Shown here piece after piece: positions 1 to 13,339 of a stretch of 64,000 bases of DNA. This stretch comes from Phlebiopsis flavidoalba (lineage: Eukaryota; Basidiomycota; Agaricomycetes; Polyporales; Phanerochaetaceae). The stretch spans positions 372,001 to 436,000 of the forward strand of contig JAOCPU010000022.1 of assembly GCA_035772785.1 (NCBI GenBank), read 5' to 3'. The notes under the pieces are model-generated. The model was not told the DNA's origin, did not search any database, and saw only the letters and a list, made by a program, of their open reading frames with translations. Every line of letters starts with the position of its first letter. Position 1 is the first letter of the stretch. Position numbers and translations under genes: made by a program.

Positions 1-2598
1 AATCGAACCCGTTAGTCATGGCATTCATAGGCCGTCTTCGCCTAACTGACAGGGTATGAAAGGGCGTCTACTGCAGGATAGGGACGCAGCCGCTTGCGTG
101 CGTAAGTACGGCCTCCCACGTTCAATAGCCGTGGACTGCGAGGCCGACGGGTAGCGTCAGGCGGCGTCGTAGAACGTGTTTCTGGTAAGCGTCTGCTTCA
201 CCTGGAATCACATTAGCGCATCCCTTTGTGGACGAGCAAAACCTAAACTCACACGACGCGTGTATCGGAGGGGGTACGCTGATCAACCCGGGCACATGGA
301 GGTAAGGTACCCGCTGATTAGAAGGAAAGCTTAGTGCCGGCATCCTTCATCGGAGCGGTGAGGCTTGATAACTCCTCTCTCTAAGCAGTAAACAGAGGCT
401 TTCTTTTTGAAGAAGCGGCTCAAAACTTACATAACAGAGGCGGTCTATCAATTTCTGTTACCGCAGCAGCCCCATTCGCACGATGAACGCATCACTACCG
501 GAGAGGCATTTTCGAGCCTTCTATCCGAACTGTTCGCGGGTCATTTGGGTTTTGGCGGAGCCTGGTGGAAGTGCGCCACCTTCAAAATACAAGGCCTGGC
601 AAGAACTGGTCATCAGTATGAGTGATTATGGTACCTTGGGAATGAAAGTGATAAACCCGGTATGAAACGTACCAGAGCAGCATCTCCCGGAGCCGAATCC
701 AAGGAGAGTCGCATACGTTCGGTAAATGACCGAAGGACATTACTCATGAGGGTGCATCGCCCGCCATGGCATCCGGGTTCGCTGCGACGTGGGCTGGACG
801 AAATTCGCGAGCTGGCGGAGGGCTAACGCTTCGCTTCGTTCGCGTAGTATCGGCCTTCGCAGCGGCAGTGCACAGCGACCCCATTTCGGCCAGTATCAGA
901 CCGTCGGAGAGAAAAATGCTGGTTTTACATCTGACAATTAGAAGGATGAGTGAATATCGCTGAAAAAGATGTGCGCCCCCGACTGGTATGCATGGAACTC
1001 ATAGCCACGTTTAGAAGTGTAGGAAAGTCCGGTGAGACGGACTCTCGACATGTTGAAACGTGAAGGGACATGCGAGAGGGTGTGCCCTCTAGTCCTCAGA
1101 CCAAGAAGATTCGATTGAGAGTTGCTCTGCTACTCGGCAGCTCGGGATCGCCAAAGCAAAGAAGTGGATTCGTTGCAAAGTTGTTAACGAAAGCGTACCG
1201 TCTGCGACCGCACGTCTAGAACATGGCTCCGCCTAAGTTTGTACCGTTTGGCCCTCCAGAGATGGATGATCACCATCTGCCAAACAGGTCCAGGTATGCG
1301 CCGTTCCGCTGTGATAGATAACAAGGCTGGGTCGAAACAAGAACTCATTCAGATACTGGCTGGTATCCTCTGTAGCATGTAGATACGGAGTGCATCCGAG
1401 CGGCGCGGCGTGGAGACGACCACGAGACATACACGGTCGAGTGGGGGAGATCAGTTGATGACTGTTCTCGTTTGTTCGATCTGAATACCGGCCCAGATGA
1501 TCTCGACATATCAAGAACATAACCCGAATAACCGTGTTGTAACTTCACACGCATTAGTATGCCAAAGGAATGGCGAAATGGTCGGGCCCCGAAGGTTATT
1601 TTGGTCTCGACAGTAGCCAGAGCGTTTCATGGCCCTTGGGTGTCTGCTTGAGGCATTTAGTACCAGGCAACAGTAGCGGTTGTACTATCTTCCATCCCAC
1701 CTGGGCTCCGTGATGCCGCCATACAGCGCCAGGTGTTGCCTGCTAGTTTCTTCTTTTCTGCCGTGCAAGGTCGGTCTCACAGTAAGCATGGGAAAGCTGA
1801 GAAAGCAGAGCGCATGACACTAAGTCAGCCTGTTTCACAATGGGGACCACTGCTCACCAGCCAGCCAATCTAGTCTACACTGGCCGCTAGTGCACCATGC
1901 ATTGTACGGAGTGACCCACGAGTTGTCGGAGAGGCCACAGATACCTAGATGCGCACTCTCGCTGCTCGGGCAGCTATCTTCATGTCGCCGAGACGCCTCA
2001 GCTGTCGGTACAGGTGTACGGATTCTGCGACTTGGCGCGATTTACTGCGGATATCGAGGTACTAGGGGCGTACATGGGCGCAAACGAGCGAGCGGAGTGC
2101 GTTGGTGCCTCTGAGAAGGCTGTGGGCCTATAGCAACGCCGGTATTTTTCTCGAACAACATGTATCCGTGGCTTCGAAGCTGAGCCAAGAGCATTGCATT
2201 TCCACTAAAGATCCTGTCATTCAAACCAACAAGACAGCATTCATGATGAACACACTGGACGTACCTTCAGCCCAGCAAAGTGAGCACATAAGGAAACCTA
2301 CGACAACTTCTTGGTTCGCTCGGACCGAAGGTTAGTCTCGTGCAAACTTTGCGGTTTTGGTTGGTCCGATAGCGAATGACACGCGCACTTCAACGCGTTG
2401 TTAGATACCTACACTAAACAACAGGCACATACGTGAAACGCTGCAGACGCTATAGCACGAGCAACGGGATGCGCAGTACAGGGCACCTCGTCGAAGTCCG
2501 ATAATAACAAGATGTGGCGAGACGCCCCGAAACGAAACCGCGTGGTCGGGGATGAAGCTGGGCGCCAAAAATCATCCTGGTTCGAAACACGAGCAGCG
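1..2598. other. no recognised gene
   Basis: No conserved protein family, RNA gene or repeat was recognised on either strand. The only coherent stretch is a 54-codon frame on the plus strand at 662-826, rich in Arg and Ser. It may be an exon fragment, because the frame just upstream (about 540-660) also reads without stops. Base composition is mixed and not GC-rich. Confidence 0.4.
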
Positions 2599-2626
2599 AT
2601 GTCCCTCAAATCATCTGGTTTTTATC

Positions 2627-4913
2627 ATGTGTCTACCTTTACTGGTAACATTGGCTGCTGGTATGGCATGCGAACACAAGGATCACTTCGGTGGCTGACC
2701 TTGACCGCCCTCAGGCAGAGGATCCCCGAACAATGATGGCAAGAATTCACAAACGCGGACGCACGTCATGGACAACCGCAAAGCCACAGCGGGCACTCTT
2801 GTGAGTGCGCTTGCGTCCTCAGAATATGGCGGACGGTTTTTTGGGGCACCCCAGGATTCCCCCGCTACAACGTTCGAATCAAGAATCCAACTTCTGTGAC
2901 GGCTCCGTGAAGTGAGCATTGCATTGTGACGTCAAGTGCTATGTCCGACTCAAAACACGTGATGACCGCAGTGCGTATACCGGTTACATCGACGTTGAAA
3001 GGCCCGTCACCTGTTCTTCTACTTTTTTTCGAAAGCAGAAGGGATCCTCTTCGAGATAATTGTTGTTTTCTGGACAAACGGCGGACCCGGTGGATCATCG
3101 GCTCTCGGCCTGTTTACAGAGCTCGGACCGTGCACCCTCCAGCAAGGACGGAAACAGCACCACGTTTAATCCGTATTCATGGAACGAATATTCCAACATA
3201 TTTCTTTTGTAGAGCAACCAGTCGGTGTCGGCTTTTCTTATGCCGACCATGGAGAATCTGTCGTGAGTAATATTCGAGCTCTCAATAATCATTTTCACCG
3301 CCTCATTGGCTGCCATCAGGGGACTACAGAGGAAGCCGCAAAGGACATTGCAGCTTTCGTGGCAATCTTTTTCAATCACTTCAATGAGTACGAAAGGACG
3401 GGCATTCCGTATCTCGCCGGCGAGTCTTACGGAGTGAGTCTTTTGAAACCAATATACTCGTCCCGAGGTTGCTCACGGCCAAATGTCAGGGACGTTACCT
3501 TCCTGTGTTTGCTGCGGGAAATATTCGACCAGAATTTCCATGCTCGAAAGTCTGGGGATGGATCCTCCCGCGTAAAACCTCAGTTTCTGTCATGATCGGT
3601 GAGCCGTCGCAGAGTCTGCTGCTCTTAGCCTCAAAAAAAACTCCCGCTGACGATCCTGTACGTCGCACAGGCAACGGATGCACCGAAGACTTGACAATGA
3701 TACCATCATATTACGACATGCAATGTACGGATATGAGCGTACCTCCGGTGCCTGGACATCGGGTGCGTTCTTTCTGTCGTCAGGTCCAGCGACTGCAGCT
3801 CACCTTGCCCAGCAGCACCTGTGTATCCATCCAAACGCGCAGTAATGCGGGTCCCCCAATTTTTTGGAACGTTGGACAGTTAATCTGTACGGTTTTTTGC
3901 AGGCTCCCGAGTATGCAAGAAATGGTTTGAAGACGAGTGCGTGAACCGGCGGGACAGCATCAACTGCAGGGCTGCGTTGGGCTTTTGTGAGCAGTTTGAT
4001 TATGGGGCCCCATTTAATGACGCTGGTGGTCATTGCGACATCACGTTGAACCGCGTCTATGCTGACTGCGATACATTTCAGGGGTTAGTCCGTATGATAT
4101 GACCAAAAAAATGGTAAGACATGACTTCTACTATTCAGCTTGGTGGCCTGACGGACGCTTCAGCTCGGGTCTTGCTTGTGTTGATGGCATGGGAGTGAGT
4201 CTTTCCTTGTAGCTCCCCATTAACACTCAACGTCTTTTCCCCCAGTGCCACAGCGCGCTACCTCAACAAGCCCGACGTCAGGGAGGTCCTAGGCATCGAC
4301 CCTTCCTTCGGCAACTACACTGCGCACGTAAGAGCATGGACATCGCACTGGCATTCGACGCAACCCTGGATGAAGTGTTCCCTACACAGTACTACATCGC
4401 GGCACTCTTCTTGAACGGGGTGTCCGTGTTCTGCTGTATATCGGTGCAAACGATTGGATTTGCAACTGGGTGCGTTACATTTTAACTTCGGTTGTTCCGT
4501 CTTTGACCAAGAGGCGTAGGTCGGGAATGAGCGCATGTCCCTCAATATGGAGTGGACAGGGCAAGAGAATTTCGTCAAGCAGCCCGCTGACGTCGTGGAA
4601 AGTAGATGATCATGTCGCAGGGTTGACCCGCAGTGCCCAGGGGGCTCACATTCGCGACTATCTATGGTGCAGGACATATGGTAAGCAGCTACAAATCATT
4701 CCATGGTATACGCGGCATTCACTACATCGCACCATGTTCCTACTGACAAGCCGAAGTAAATCACTGGAGCTTATATACAGATGGCTCTCATGCGGCACGA
4801 TTTATAAATGGAATAAGCGTGCCAGCTACGCTTTACACCCTGTAAACGTATATTACTGCTTATCTAAGAGCCCGAACATACGATTGTCAAGACTCATCTT
4901 CGCAATGACCTAA
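2627..4913 (+). CDS. serine carboxypeptidase (peptidase family S10)
   Basis: Removes C-terminal residues from peptides; fungal S10 enzymes are vacuolar or secreted. The whole catalytic triad is visible: nucleophile Ser in GESYGG (3419-3433, joined to 3490 across an intron at 3434-3489), Asp in YIGANDWICNW (4437-4469), and His in GAGHM (4666-4680). The oxyanion region NGGPGGSS lies at 3078-3101. The chosen ATG at 2627 opens directly into a hydrophobic signal sequence (MCLPLLVTLAAGMA). Another intron starts after NDWICNW at 4470. The gene is not clean: the frame shifts after the signal peptide and again near the C-terminus around 4750. The intron expected after GAGHM starts with GTAAGC at 4681, but AT stands where the acceptor AG should be. 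The stop at 4911-4913 is uncertain. Family assignment is firm; exon structure is approximate. Confidence 0.9.
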
Positions 4914-6760
4914 CGAGCTGCGAAGGTGGAATCTAAATCGAGTGTTGAAATGCTAAAATGCTGCGATGGGCGTCCGCCGTCGGGCACCAAATGGAAATGG
5001 GGGGCTGATGGATGCGGCGGGGTCACCTGCCATCGCCCTGATTCAAAATCGTCATGGCCCACATCAACCATCTTTCCACAAACATGGGGGGACTTGGTTC
5101 TCCTTCAATCCCTTCCCCGTCCCATAATTTCTTTCTTGTCTTCTTTGGGTCAAAGCCATAAATTGTCCTTCCACACAAATACACAAATCGAGGGGGGGGG
5201 GGAACAGGACCTTCCGGGAACCACTCGACCTTCGCTTTCTTGGTTCTGGCACTCCTCCGTAACTAGGACAAAAGACAAAAACCAAAATAAAAAAGCAACA
5301 GAAGCAGCTCTCTTCAGAGCAGAGGAGTCACCGCGCACCTCGTCTGTCATCCATAGCCTAAGAGGTACCCTCATTTTCCAGCAAGTCGAATAATAAACGG
5401 AGAGTTGTCACCCAGTTACGCCGAAACGTCATGGCTGAGTGGGAGCCGATGTCTGCCCTACAGTGCATTAAACAAAGACAAACGAAAATTGCCAACAATC
5501 ATCCGCACAGAAGGAATAGTACGGAGTCAAGATCGGGGGGCCATGTAGCTTCGAATTTCGCGGAAGGAGAGGATCTCGCGGGGAATCACCATAAGAATGA
5601 CGCGTCCTTATGAAAACGTAGTCTCCATTGTATTTATGCGCCCGGAGGGGTAGTGAGCGGGGAGCGTATGTTCCGGAGTGCCTGGATCAGCTGAAGAGGC
5701 AACCAAAAAAAAAAAACAAACGTCGGGAGCATCTGATACGCTGACAAGCGATGAATGGGGGCCAATCTGACCTTCGGCAGCAATCGGTGTCGGTGGCTTT
5801 ATGCGGTGTCTGGTTCCTTCCTCCTTAAGAGTCCCTGGCGGTCTGTTGACGGTGGCACCTCTGACAAAGTAATGGGCTTTATTCTAAAAAAAGTGGTGCT
5901 AGACAACCTACCCATATCCATACTCGCTCATACTAGCGCCATGGGCTGTGGAGAATTCTGTCTCGCAAGTCAGCTGTACAGAGTTAACGAATTTGGGCCC
6001 GATCAAAGCGGCCATCAACAATCAAAGCAGCCTATATCGCGTAGGGCGGCTTTCCAATGACGATTCAGTGAAAGGTTTGGTCCATTTGAACAAGATTAGA
6101 CGACTGAATAACGGTATAGAGTCGAGACTCTTGTCTTCAAGGTTTGCCTTCGTCTGACTATCCTGGATACTTCGCCAACGTAATTCCAGGGGGGGGGGAG
6201 TGCCGGGGGGTGCTTGCATAGAAGCCACGGGCGGGGGCTCGGTGCGTAGCGAGCGATAGCAGACTTACTAAGTGGTACGTTATCCGAGCGGACGCTGCTT
6301 TTACTCTTCTGCCGACGTTAAAGAAGACCCTACGGAGCAAGTCTCGTCGCAAGAATACCAAGTCCGATTCCCTAGGTCCTAGATTAGGTCGTCGTGTTCG
6401 CCAAATCTTCCGGAGCTTGATGAGTTTAAAAATCGTCTCAGCGCGCATTTCGTAGCCACTGTGGCTATGTTGGGGCGGTCCCGAAAGCTTTAATACCGAA
6501 ACCATAGCCAGGCGGTGCTGAGAAAGTCGGCCGATGGTAGTTGGTGGCAGGACGAGAGAATATCCTACCGGATTGGCTTGTTCGGGAACGCCTCGGGAGG
6601 CGGAGTGATCTAAGACAAAGACTTATCTGATAAGATAGCTCGCCGATCCTCTAAGCTTGGCGTCTATCTATCCTCGCATTCTGGGTGCAAGTTTTCGCCA
6701 TCTCTCCCCAGCACGACCATCTCGACCATGATTTGTCAAATACAGAGGATGGTGGGGGCA
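4914..6760. other. no recognised gene
   Basis: Nothing identifiable. Homopolymer tracts include a run of G near 5191 and a run of A near 5705. A plus-strand frame at about 6280-6450, rich in Lys and Arg, reads coherently for some 55 codons but matches no family I know. Confidence 0.35.
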
Positions 6761-6767
6761 TATAAGG
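6761..6767 (+). promoter_or_regulatory. TATA-box-like core promoter
   Basis: TATAAGG is followed by a pyrimidine-rich leader (about 6795-6820) and then an ATG in the favourable context ACCACCATG at 6826, about 60 bp downstream. This spacing and the CT-rich leader are typical of fungal promoters. The downstream gene is not identified, which limits confidence. Confidence 0.35.
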
Positions 6768-6825
6768 ACCTACTCTACATGCCTGGCCTGGCCACTTCTC
6801 TCCGCCCTTTCCTCCCCCAACCACC

Positions 6826-7625
6826 ATGTGTCCGCCACCGAACTACTCCCCAGCCCATTGCCACTCTCCTCCTGCGGACAGAGACGGCAAAAAAAAAAAA
6901 AAAGCCGCCCGCCCACGAAGATGCGGAACTAGCCAGGGGCAGGATGTCTCACCCCGCGGCGAGGAGCTCGACAAAGAGGAGTACATACCTTTGTCATGTA
7001 TTTTGTACCACGTTACAGTGAGCAGGTTGCCTGGGACTCGTGGCGGACGCGACTGATCATCCCCAGGGGGGCGGGGCCCCCCTTTTTGTTAGAACACCTC
7101 GAGCAGGCACTGGACCAGCACGCGTCGCATGCATCCGGTCCTCGCACAACGTACAAACCCAACATTGTTCGCAGGCGTACTCCGAGTCTTGGCCATGGAC
7201 AATTGCATACCCTGTGCTTCTGCTGCTCTGACACCAACGAGACTGCGCGGCGCACAGTCCCACTGTCAACGTCTATGCCTAGGTCTCCAACCCACCAGCT
7301 CCGTTTCTCCCGCAATACACTGCTACTAGCACTTACTCATCTGTCTGGACCGAGAAGGGAAGCCCCGGCGCGTTACCTCGCGCAACGCGGACGTGCGTTA
7401 ATCTTGGGGGACTTGACGAAGTGGTGGGCAGTTCATCAAGCGACGGATCGCCAACAGCATACTGGCCGTCAAGACGGCTCCCGATTGTGTCCCTTTTTAC
7501 GATTTCAAGCAACTCGTGGCAAACGGCACCGTAGCACGATGTGGGGGACTATGAAGAAAGATCATAAGAGTGGTACCGTGTGTGAGGGCGATATGAAACA
7601 AGGGGTGGGTAGCTGGGGGGTGTGA
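6826..7625 (+). CDS. possible unidentified gene
   Basis: Not recognised. The ATG at 6826 sits in a good context behind a TATA-like box and a CT-rich leader, and the encoded start is rich in Pro, Cys and His. A run of about 15 A at 6889 then gives a poly-lysine stretch and is a likely frameshift point. Further on, the plus strand reads for long distances without stops in more than one frame (one from 6996 to 7625), including a Ser/Pro-rich segment near 7280-7530. No domain can be named. This may be a spliced gene with sequence errors, or chance open frames in GC-rich DNA. Confidence 0.22.
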
Positions 7626-10600
7626 CCGACACCGAACTCAAACGTACGTGGTGCCCCCCCCCCCCTCTCGATCCGTGCATATCCCACGCGTATAGCTAAC
7701 AAGATCCTGCCCAGAAAATCATCTCTTGACGTGATGGATAAGATACGCGTTCTTAGCTTGAAAACTGGACTGCTTTTACCGACGCTTCAAGGCAAACCAC
7801 CAAAGACGCATACTCTTTCGTCGGCACACCCACCACACCTAGTTCGCCCTATTTGGTGTCGGCAATCACACCCACGGGAAGGAGTCTGATTACATCGCCC
7901 GTTTAGGGTGAGCGATAACCAAGCCCGAGTCTGGCTTTCCCCTCGGTTCTTGGGTCGCGCGTTCCTTTTTACTCCGCACGCATACGTGATTGTCTTCCCT
8001 AGCTTTTTCCTCTGTGCTCGGCTGGATTCTCCACCCAGAAGGTCGTTGAGCCCCCCCGCAAGTTCGAGGACGCTCCTGCACCGCCCACGCAGCCTCATGT
8101 TCCCGCTTAAATTATGCCCTTTGCCTATAGCACATCCTTTTTCCCCTCACGACCAGCTGTCCCCGCAATACCCCCTACACAGCCCTACACACGTCTTTAT
8201 TGCTATACCTACATCGCATAAAAGAGAGAGGACTGTCGCCCGCCTAACAATCCTTGACACCTGCCGCATTTGAATTTCAGTTGTACCTACATAATCCGTT
8301 CCGTACTTGGATTAGTTTTATCTAGTGCTATAGTAGGAAGTCCGCTCGGAAAATGTACAATTTGAGAGCTCCAAGTATATCTTCAGGTGCTCAGAGGCGC
8401 TGCTTCTTACAGCACATTGCAGTACACGAACAGATACGGAATCATCCGAGGAATCTCGAGCCGCGGCATTGATCCGGCGCAGCAGGGCAAGCAGGAGGAG
8501 CGGTGGCGGAGGGTAGCGGGCGGGGAAGCCAATCTGATGTCGGTGCATGGCGATGCAATTGCTCTGTCGTTTATTCGATGAGGTGGGATTTGGGATTCGC
8601 GGTGACGATCGGCACATGCCTGTATTCCAGGGAAACGGATGCAATATGGAGGCGTGACAGACAGAATACGGAAACTGATAATATATAAATCCCCGGCGAT
8701 GCAAAGAGAGATGGTGTCCGTTGTACAACAAGATAATGTCCGTTTCAAACGGTGCGGTAATAACTAGATGAATGCGTAAGCGTATACTTAGCTATAGATG
8801 AGATGATGTGTCATGAAAATATGGGCTACAAATGCGAGACAGGAAATGCGGAACAAAGCTTCTAGAGACGATGGAGGCACTATTAAATGATCAAGGTAGT
8901 TTACGACCGAGCGACTTCCCGCTAGCCCACGGGCCTGCGAGGAGAGAGGTTGGAGCTAAATTCAGGCATGGGCCGTGAGGCCTATGACGTTTTAGGTTGG
9001 ATTTAGTAGAGAAGCGTTTGTCGCAATCAGAGCCCTGTACAAGGCCACGCTAACAGAAACAGAGAAAGATAAGCGAGCGTTATGATTGCATGAGTGGTCA
9101 CTCTTACGTCTTTCACCAGTGTGCGAAACCCCATTGGCCATTTGAGCTTGAGGTGCTTGGTCTGCAGCACGTTGTTAGTGAGCGATCATCATAACTTCAA
9201 TGTGCTATACGTACCTGTTTTAAATCCTTTAGAGCAGACCAAACAGATGTACGTTGTTTGAACGTAAGGTAAACAAACTAGGGGAGCTGGAAGGGAGCGA
9301 AGGCTGAGCGCGGTATTAGCTTGAAGGAATACGGTTCTAGGTTCAACCGCCCTACCTCTTGTCTATCAGGTGACGGTGATGGACTGGCGGACGTAGATGA
9401 CGTTGAGGCGGGAGGGAAATACTCTGAGCTCAAGTGAGAATGAAACTCCCAAACCCATCAAATCTCGCTCACCTGTGAAAACGTCGCGGATGCCTAGGAA
9501 GAGTGATAGATGCACCGTCCATGTGAAGGTCTAGGGCTGGAAGGTCTACAGTTGTGTGCCATCCAGCTCGGCGCACACCTCATATACCGGGAAAGAGCGA
9601 TGTTGTTTCATTGACGTGGAGGGTCGGGTTCCCTAACCAATTGCACCGGGGCTCTGTGCCCTGAACATCTCCATGTGGACACGACGTCCGTGGTGTTGGT
9701 ATGCTTGTGTGACAAGATTATGGCCATCCGCGCTGGACGGCAACGGTGACCGCTACGCCGACATGGAGGTGACAGCCGGCGTAGTGGAGACGTTGAGCGG
9801 GCTATGCAGCGACGAACGGGCTCGTCGCAAGGATAGACTAGCAAGGTAAGGCCGCATCCGAATTCACGTACCTACGGAAAATTGTTTATCGATATGACTT
9901 TGCTAGTCTTGTACATTGTACTGGACCGTCCGCGTATGGCTATGGTAGCGCTACCGTTCCCGCCGGGACGGTTCTCGAACGGTGCATGTCGTCCGGGAGG
10001 AGCGGCAAGGCACTACTTGCGAGTCTTTGACCGGAACGAGACCATAAGTAATGTACGTTTCGGGCACACGGCCACTTTACAGTTTTGCGCCCGGTTTCAG
10101 AGTGGTCTGGACTGAGATGCGAAGGGATCAGTGTACTTACGCCACGTTGGGGCCGCGGGCCGTTCAATGATGAGCCTGACACGTCGGAACGGCGCGGGCG
10201 CGCACCGACGTGCGCCATAACGGTGGGATTTTGTTGCGAGCGGGGCGCCGGGGCGTACGTGTAGGCCCTAGATTAATCATTTCAAGTGAATACATCCAAC
10301 AATTTGAAGCATGAGAAGGTCGATGCTTGCTAAGAGTCCCCATTGTCAATAAGAAAGAGGAAACTTTTACTCGATCACTTCGGGCGTAACGCACCTTTAA
10401 CCCGTCAATTTAGTCGTACTCTCGGAGCGCCCAGTTCATGAAATGTGTGGGAACGGAAGTGCTTCTCTTTTTTGCTAGTTAAGGCTGGCTTTGTTCTTTG
10501 AGGCGTCCACGCGCATCCCGGAGGCGTAACAGGCCTTGGTCGTCGCGTCAGCACTCGCGAGGCGGGTGAACGGGGGATCTCGAATTTGCTCAAATTCCGA

Positions 10601-11486
10601 TGAATTTGGCGACGCGAAGGTCCCGGATTACCTGGTGTCCTGCCGCCGGCAGTGAGCACAGAGTTCTTCATGATGTTTGAGCATGTGGCGCACCTTGCAT
10701 CGGCAATGAATGAAATTTATTTTTCCAGCCATTGCAGTTTACGCTTGAGTGCCACCAGACTTGTAAGTACTTTCTAGGTAGAAAAGGTGCAATGCCATTG
10801 GCCGCGACAGTTACATTCAGTGGCAGCATATTATGTGAGACCTTTCTTTTGAGGCCTCTGCGTCGCAGTGAGTGCAGCGGTCCAAGGCAATGTTTGTACA
10901 TGTTAGAGATCAAAAGCCGTTCCATTACCGTATCTGGAGCATCACAATGCACAACTGATTTGATCAGAAGGCTGCTTATCAGCTTTGTAGAGACGATCAT
11001 TTTTCCTTTGTGACCGGCTCACCACCCAAGTAACAGTGCTACTGATCGGAGATTGATCTCCAGAGTCTTTGCCACCTGACACTCACTCCGACTAGTCGAA
11101 TCTTGCGCAGAACGTTGGGACTTCCTATTCACTTACAACCCAATGTTTCCACGAGCCCTTGCCTTGTGCACCCAGAGCACAGTGCTGCTAATGGGGAATC
11201 GATATCCTCGGGATCAAGTTGCAGGAACTAAACTGCTACGTTGTGACGATACACACCTTTGTCAAGGCCGTGTATCCGGAGTGGGAGTGTACTTTTGAGG
11301 CTACTTAAATGCACAAAACATTAGGCCAAGATGACGCGGTCAATCCCCCAATATCTGAAAGTTTCATATTCAGAGGTATCGTCATGCCTCCCAGGACGAA
11401 GTCTACGGTGGGCAGGGGCAGCAATCGAGTACACAACTCGTCTGGGGAATCAGGATGCGTACGGGAAGGAGTAGTCGTGGAGCACT
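7626..11486. other. no recognised gene
   Basis: No conserved protein motif, RNA gene or repeat pair could be supported on either strand. Short open frames on both strands at 8318-8748 and 10668-11013 overlap each other and look like chance. Composition becomes AT-richer from about 8700. Confidence 0.35.
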
Positions 11487-12479
11487 ATGCGATACGTGTC
11501 GGTCGCGTTATAACTATTGCCAAGAACCCAGCTCAGACCATTGCGGGCCATTGTAGTACACATCCCCAACGCCGTCAAAGCGAGCATCCGCAACTTCAGC
11601 GAGGACCCTCTCTCGTTTCAAATACCTCACCGACAAATCGGTCAGTATATGTCGCTTCAGAGGATGTCAGTATGAATGATGATATATTTAGGAAGGGAAA
11701 GGTGGTGTCTTAAGCAGAGTTGTTGAGCTGGGTCGTGACCTACTGGACATGGTACAAGAATGTCCGTGACGGACCCGCATGGACCATTCGAGGGGGCAGT
11801 CGTTCATAGTACAGTGCGTCAATCCAGTCTTCGTTGATCCATGCTCAGATTTACCGAAAACTCATCCAGTCACTTCACTCGCGAAAAACACACACAAAAC
11901 CCTCCTTCCTCCGCACACAATCCTGGACTCGGTGTTCGCTAAACTGGGTAAAATGGCTCGTAGCACAGAAAGAGTCAACGTAAGCTACTCTTCGCTCTGC
12001 TTCTTCACATATCACCCCTCATGACCGATTCTCGTAGCGCCTCGAAGAGTTCGCACTGAAGAACGCTCCCGCTATAGAGGCCTCCCTTGGTACCCGAGTC
12101 AGCGACCTGAGATACATCAGTGGACTCGTCAACCTTGCGCGAGGCTCGGGGGCATGGGTACCGCCTCTCTACATTAGTGCGAGCGGTCACATCTCTTGTA
12201 AGTAACTCTATCGTCTGCGGTTCAAGATTTTTTACTCAATCAACGCAGGCTAATAGAGAGGGTCGCGGTGTCTGGCTCATGTCTAGTAATGTCGCCAACG
12301 AGGGATTTTTATAATTCTCTGGGTTTCAGACTCATAGGTAAGTTCCATGTCGGAGAGGGAGATCTAGTGTGGAAGAAGTCACCAGTATGCGTTGGCATTG
12401 TGAGTACCTTGCGCTTCATGTCAATCCTGTCTAATTTCTTGATTAGATGATCAGTGAACACCAGGAGAAAGATGTTTGA
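11487..12479 (+). CDS. GNAT-family acetyltransferase (upstream copy)
   Basis: Predicted acetyl-CoA-dependent N-acetyltransferase of the small fungal GNAT type; substrate unknown. The parts run in family order. An N-terminal segment at about 11553-11625 contains SIRNFSEDPL. A Trp/Tyr-rich segment (YWTWYKNVRDGPAW) lies at 11716-11790. RLEEFALKNAPAIEASLG lies near 12038. The acetyl-CoA loop reads R-G-L-G-M-G-T-A near 12140-12170. The C-terminal motif WLMSSNVANEGFYNSLGF lies at about 12272-12325. The last intron is clear (12400-12446, GTGAGT to TTAG, with a ctaat branch site), and exon 12447-12479 ends in TGA. The start at 11487 is a best guess; an intron probably follows within a few codons. Frameshifts are needed around 11600 and 12150. 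A paralogue with the same block order lies immediately downstream, so this is a tandem duplication. Confidence 0.75.
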
Positions 12480-13339
12480 GAGATTCGTGACCTTGACAAC
12501 CTTACACCCCTTTTCAAATCAAATATTGGCGGTCCTGCTCGTCATCGTCATGTCACAACTTTTGGAGTCATTCAAATGAAAAGGAGGACTATGCCAATCA
12601 TAACGCGAAAATTTCTCGTCGCGTTGATTTGTCGTGTGAATATCGCGGCCTTGTTTTCTCAATTCAAGAAAAGGCTGGAGGTCAAGTCGGCCTAGTAGTA
12701 TGGTAAGCACCACTCCGCAGCCTGCACGTATACGCCAATTCGCTAGCAATGGCTTATGGTAGAACGAAGGCAAAAGTCATATAATCCTCTTCGTTTTGAC
12801 AGTGAAAAGAACTTTCCGCTGGTCTTCCACCCTCGACGCAACACATAGTACTAGCGAGTGCCTTTAATGTGTACAGTCAAGGCACATCGGATCATCATCC
12901 TTCTGAGCGATACAGCCGCATCATGGTATAGCAAGTACCATCGGTATAGCACCATGCGCCGCCAAGCTCATGGGTCGCGGGTTCCGCAGCTGGTGCATGT
13001 GCAACGACACACTGCGGCGGGACAGAGCAGCCACGAGTTAGCTGCGATCCCATCTGCGCAGCATACTATATGGCCGCACTATACAATGTGATACCCGAGG
13101 CCGGTAGCAGTCATATATGAGTGGCTGTCGCGCAGTGAGCGAACTGCTACGCCTTCAACAGAGTCGTCGTGAATACGACAGTCGTCGCTGGGGAGATGTA
13201 TGTCGAGTTGTTCGAGCGACACTCCACGGTCTCCGGCGCTGGCTTCTTTCGAATTGATAGTGCCACTGTGGCCGAAAAAGGCTAAGCCGGAGCAGATGAC
13301 ATACAGTAAGATACTTTTCTCCGTAAACCACGCGTCAAC
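12480..13339. other. intergenic region between the two GNAT paralogues
   Basis: No gene recognised. It would hold the 3' end of the upstream acetyltransferase and the promoter of the downstream one; no clear TATA box was seen. Confidence 0.4.

Noticed and set aside
2560..2600. tRNA B-box-like GGTTCGAA
   Set aside because: No matching A-box, acceptor stem or cloverleaf could be built around it; similar chance hits elsewhere failed the same way.
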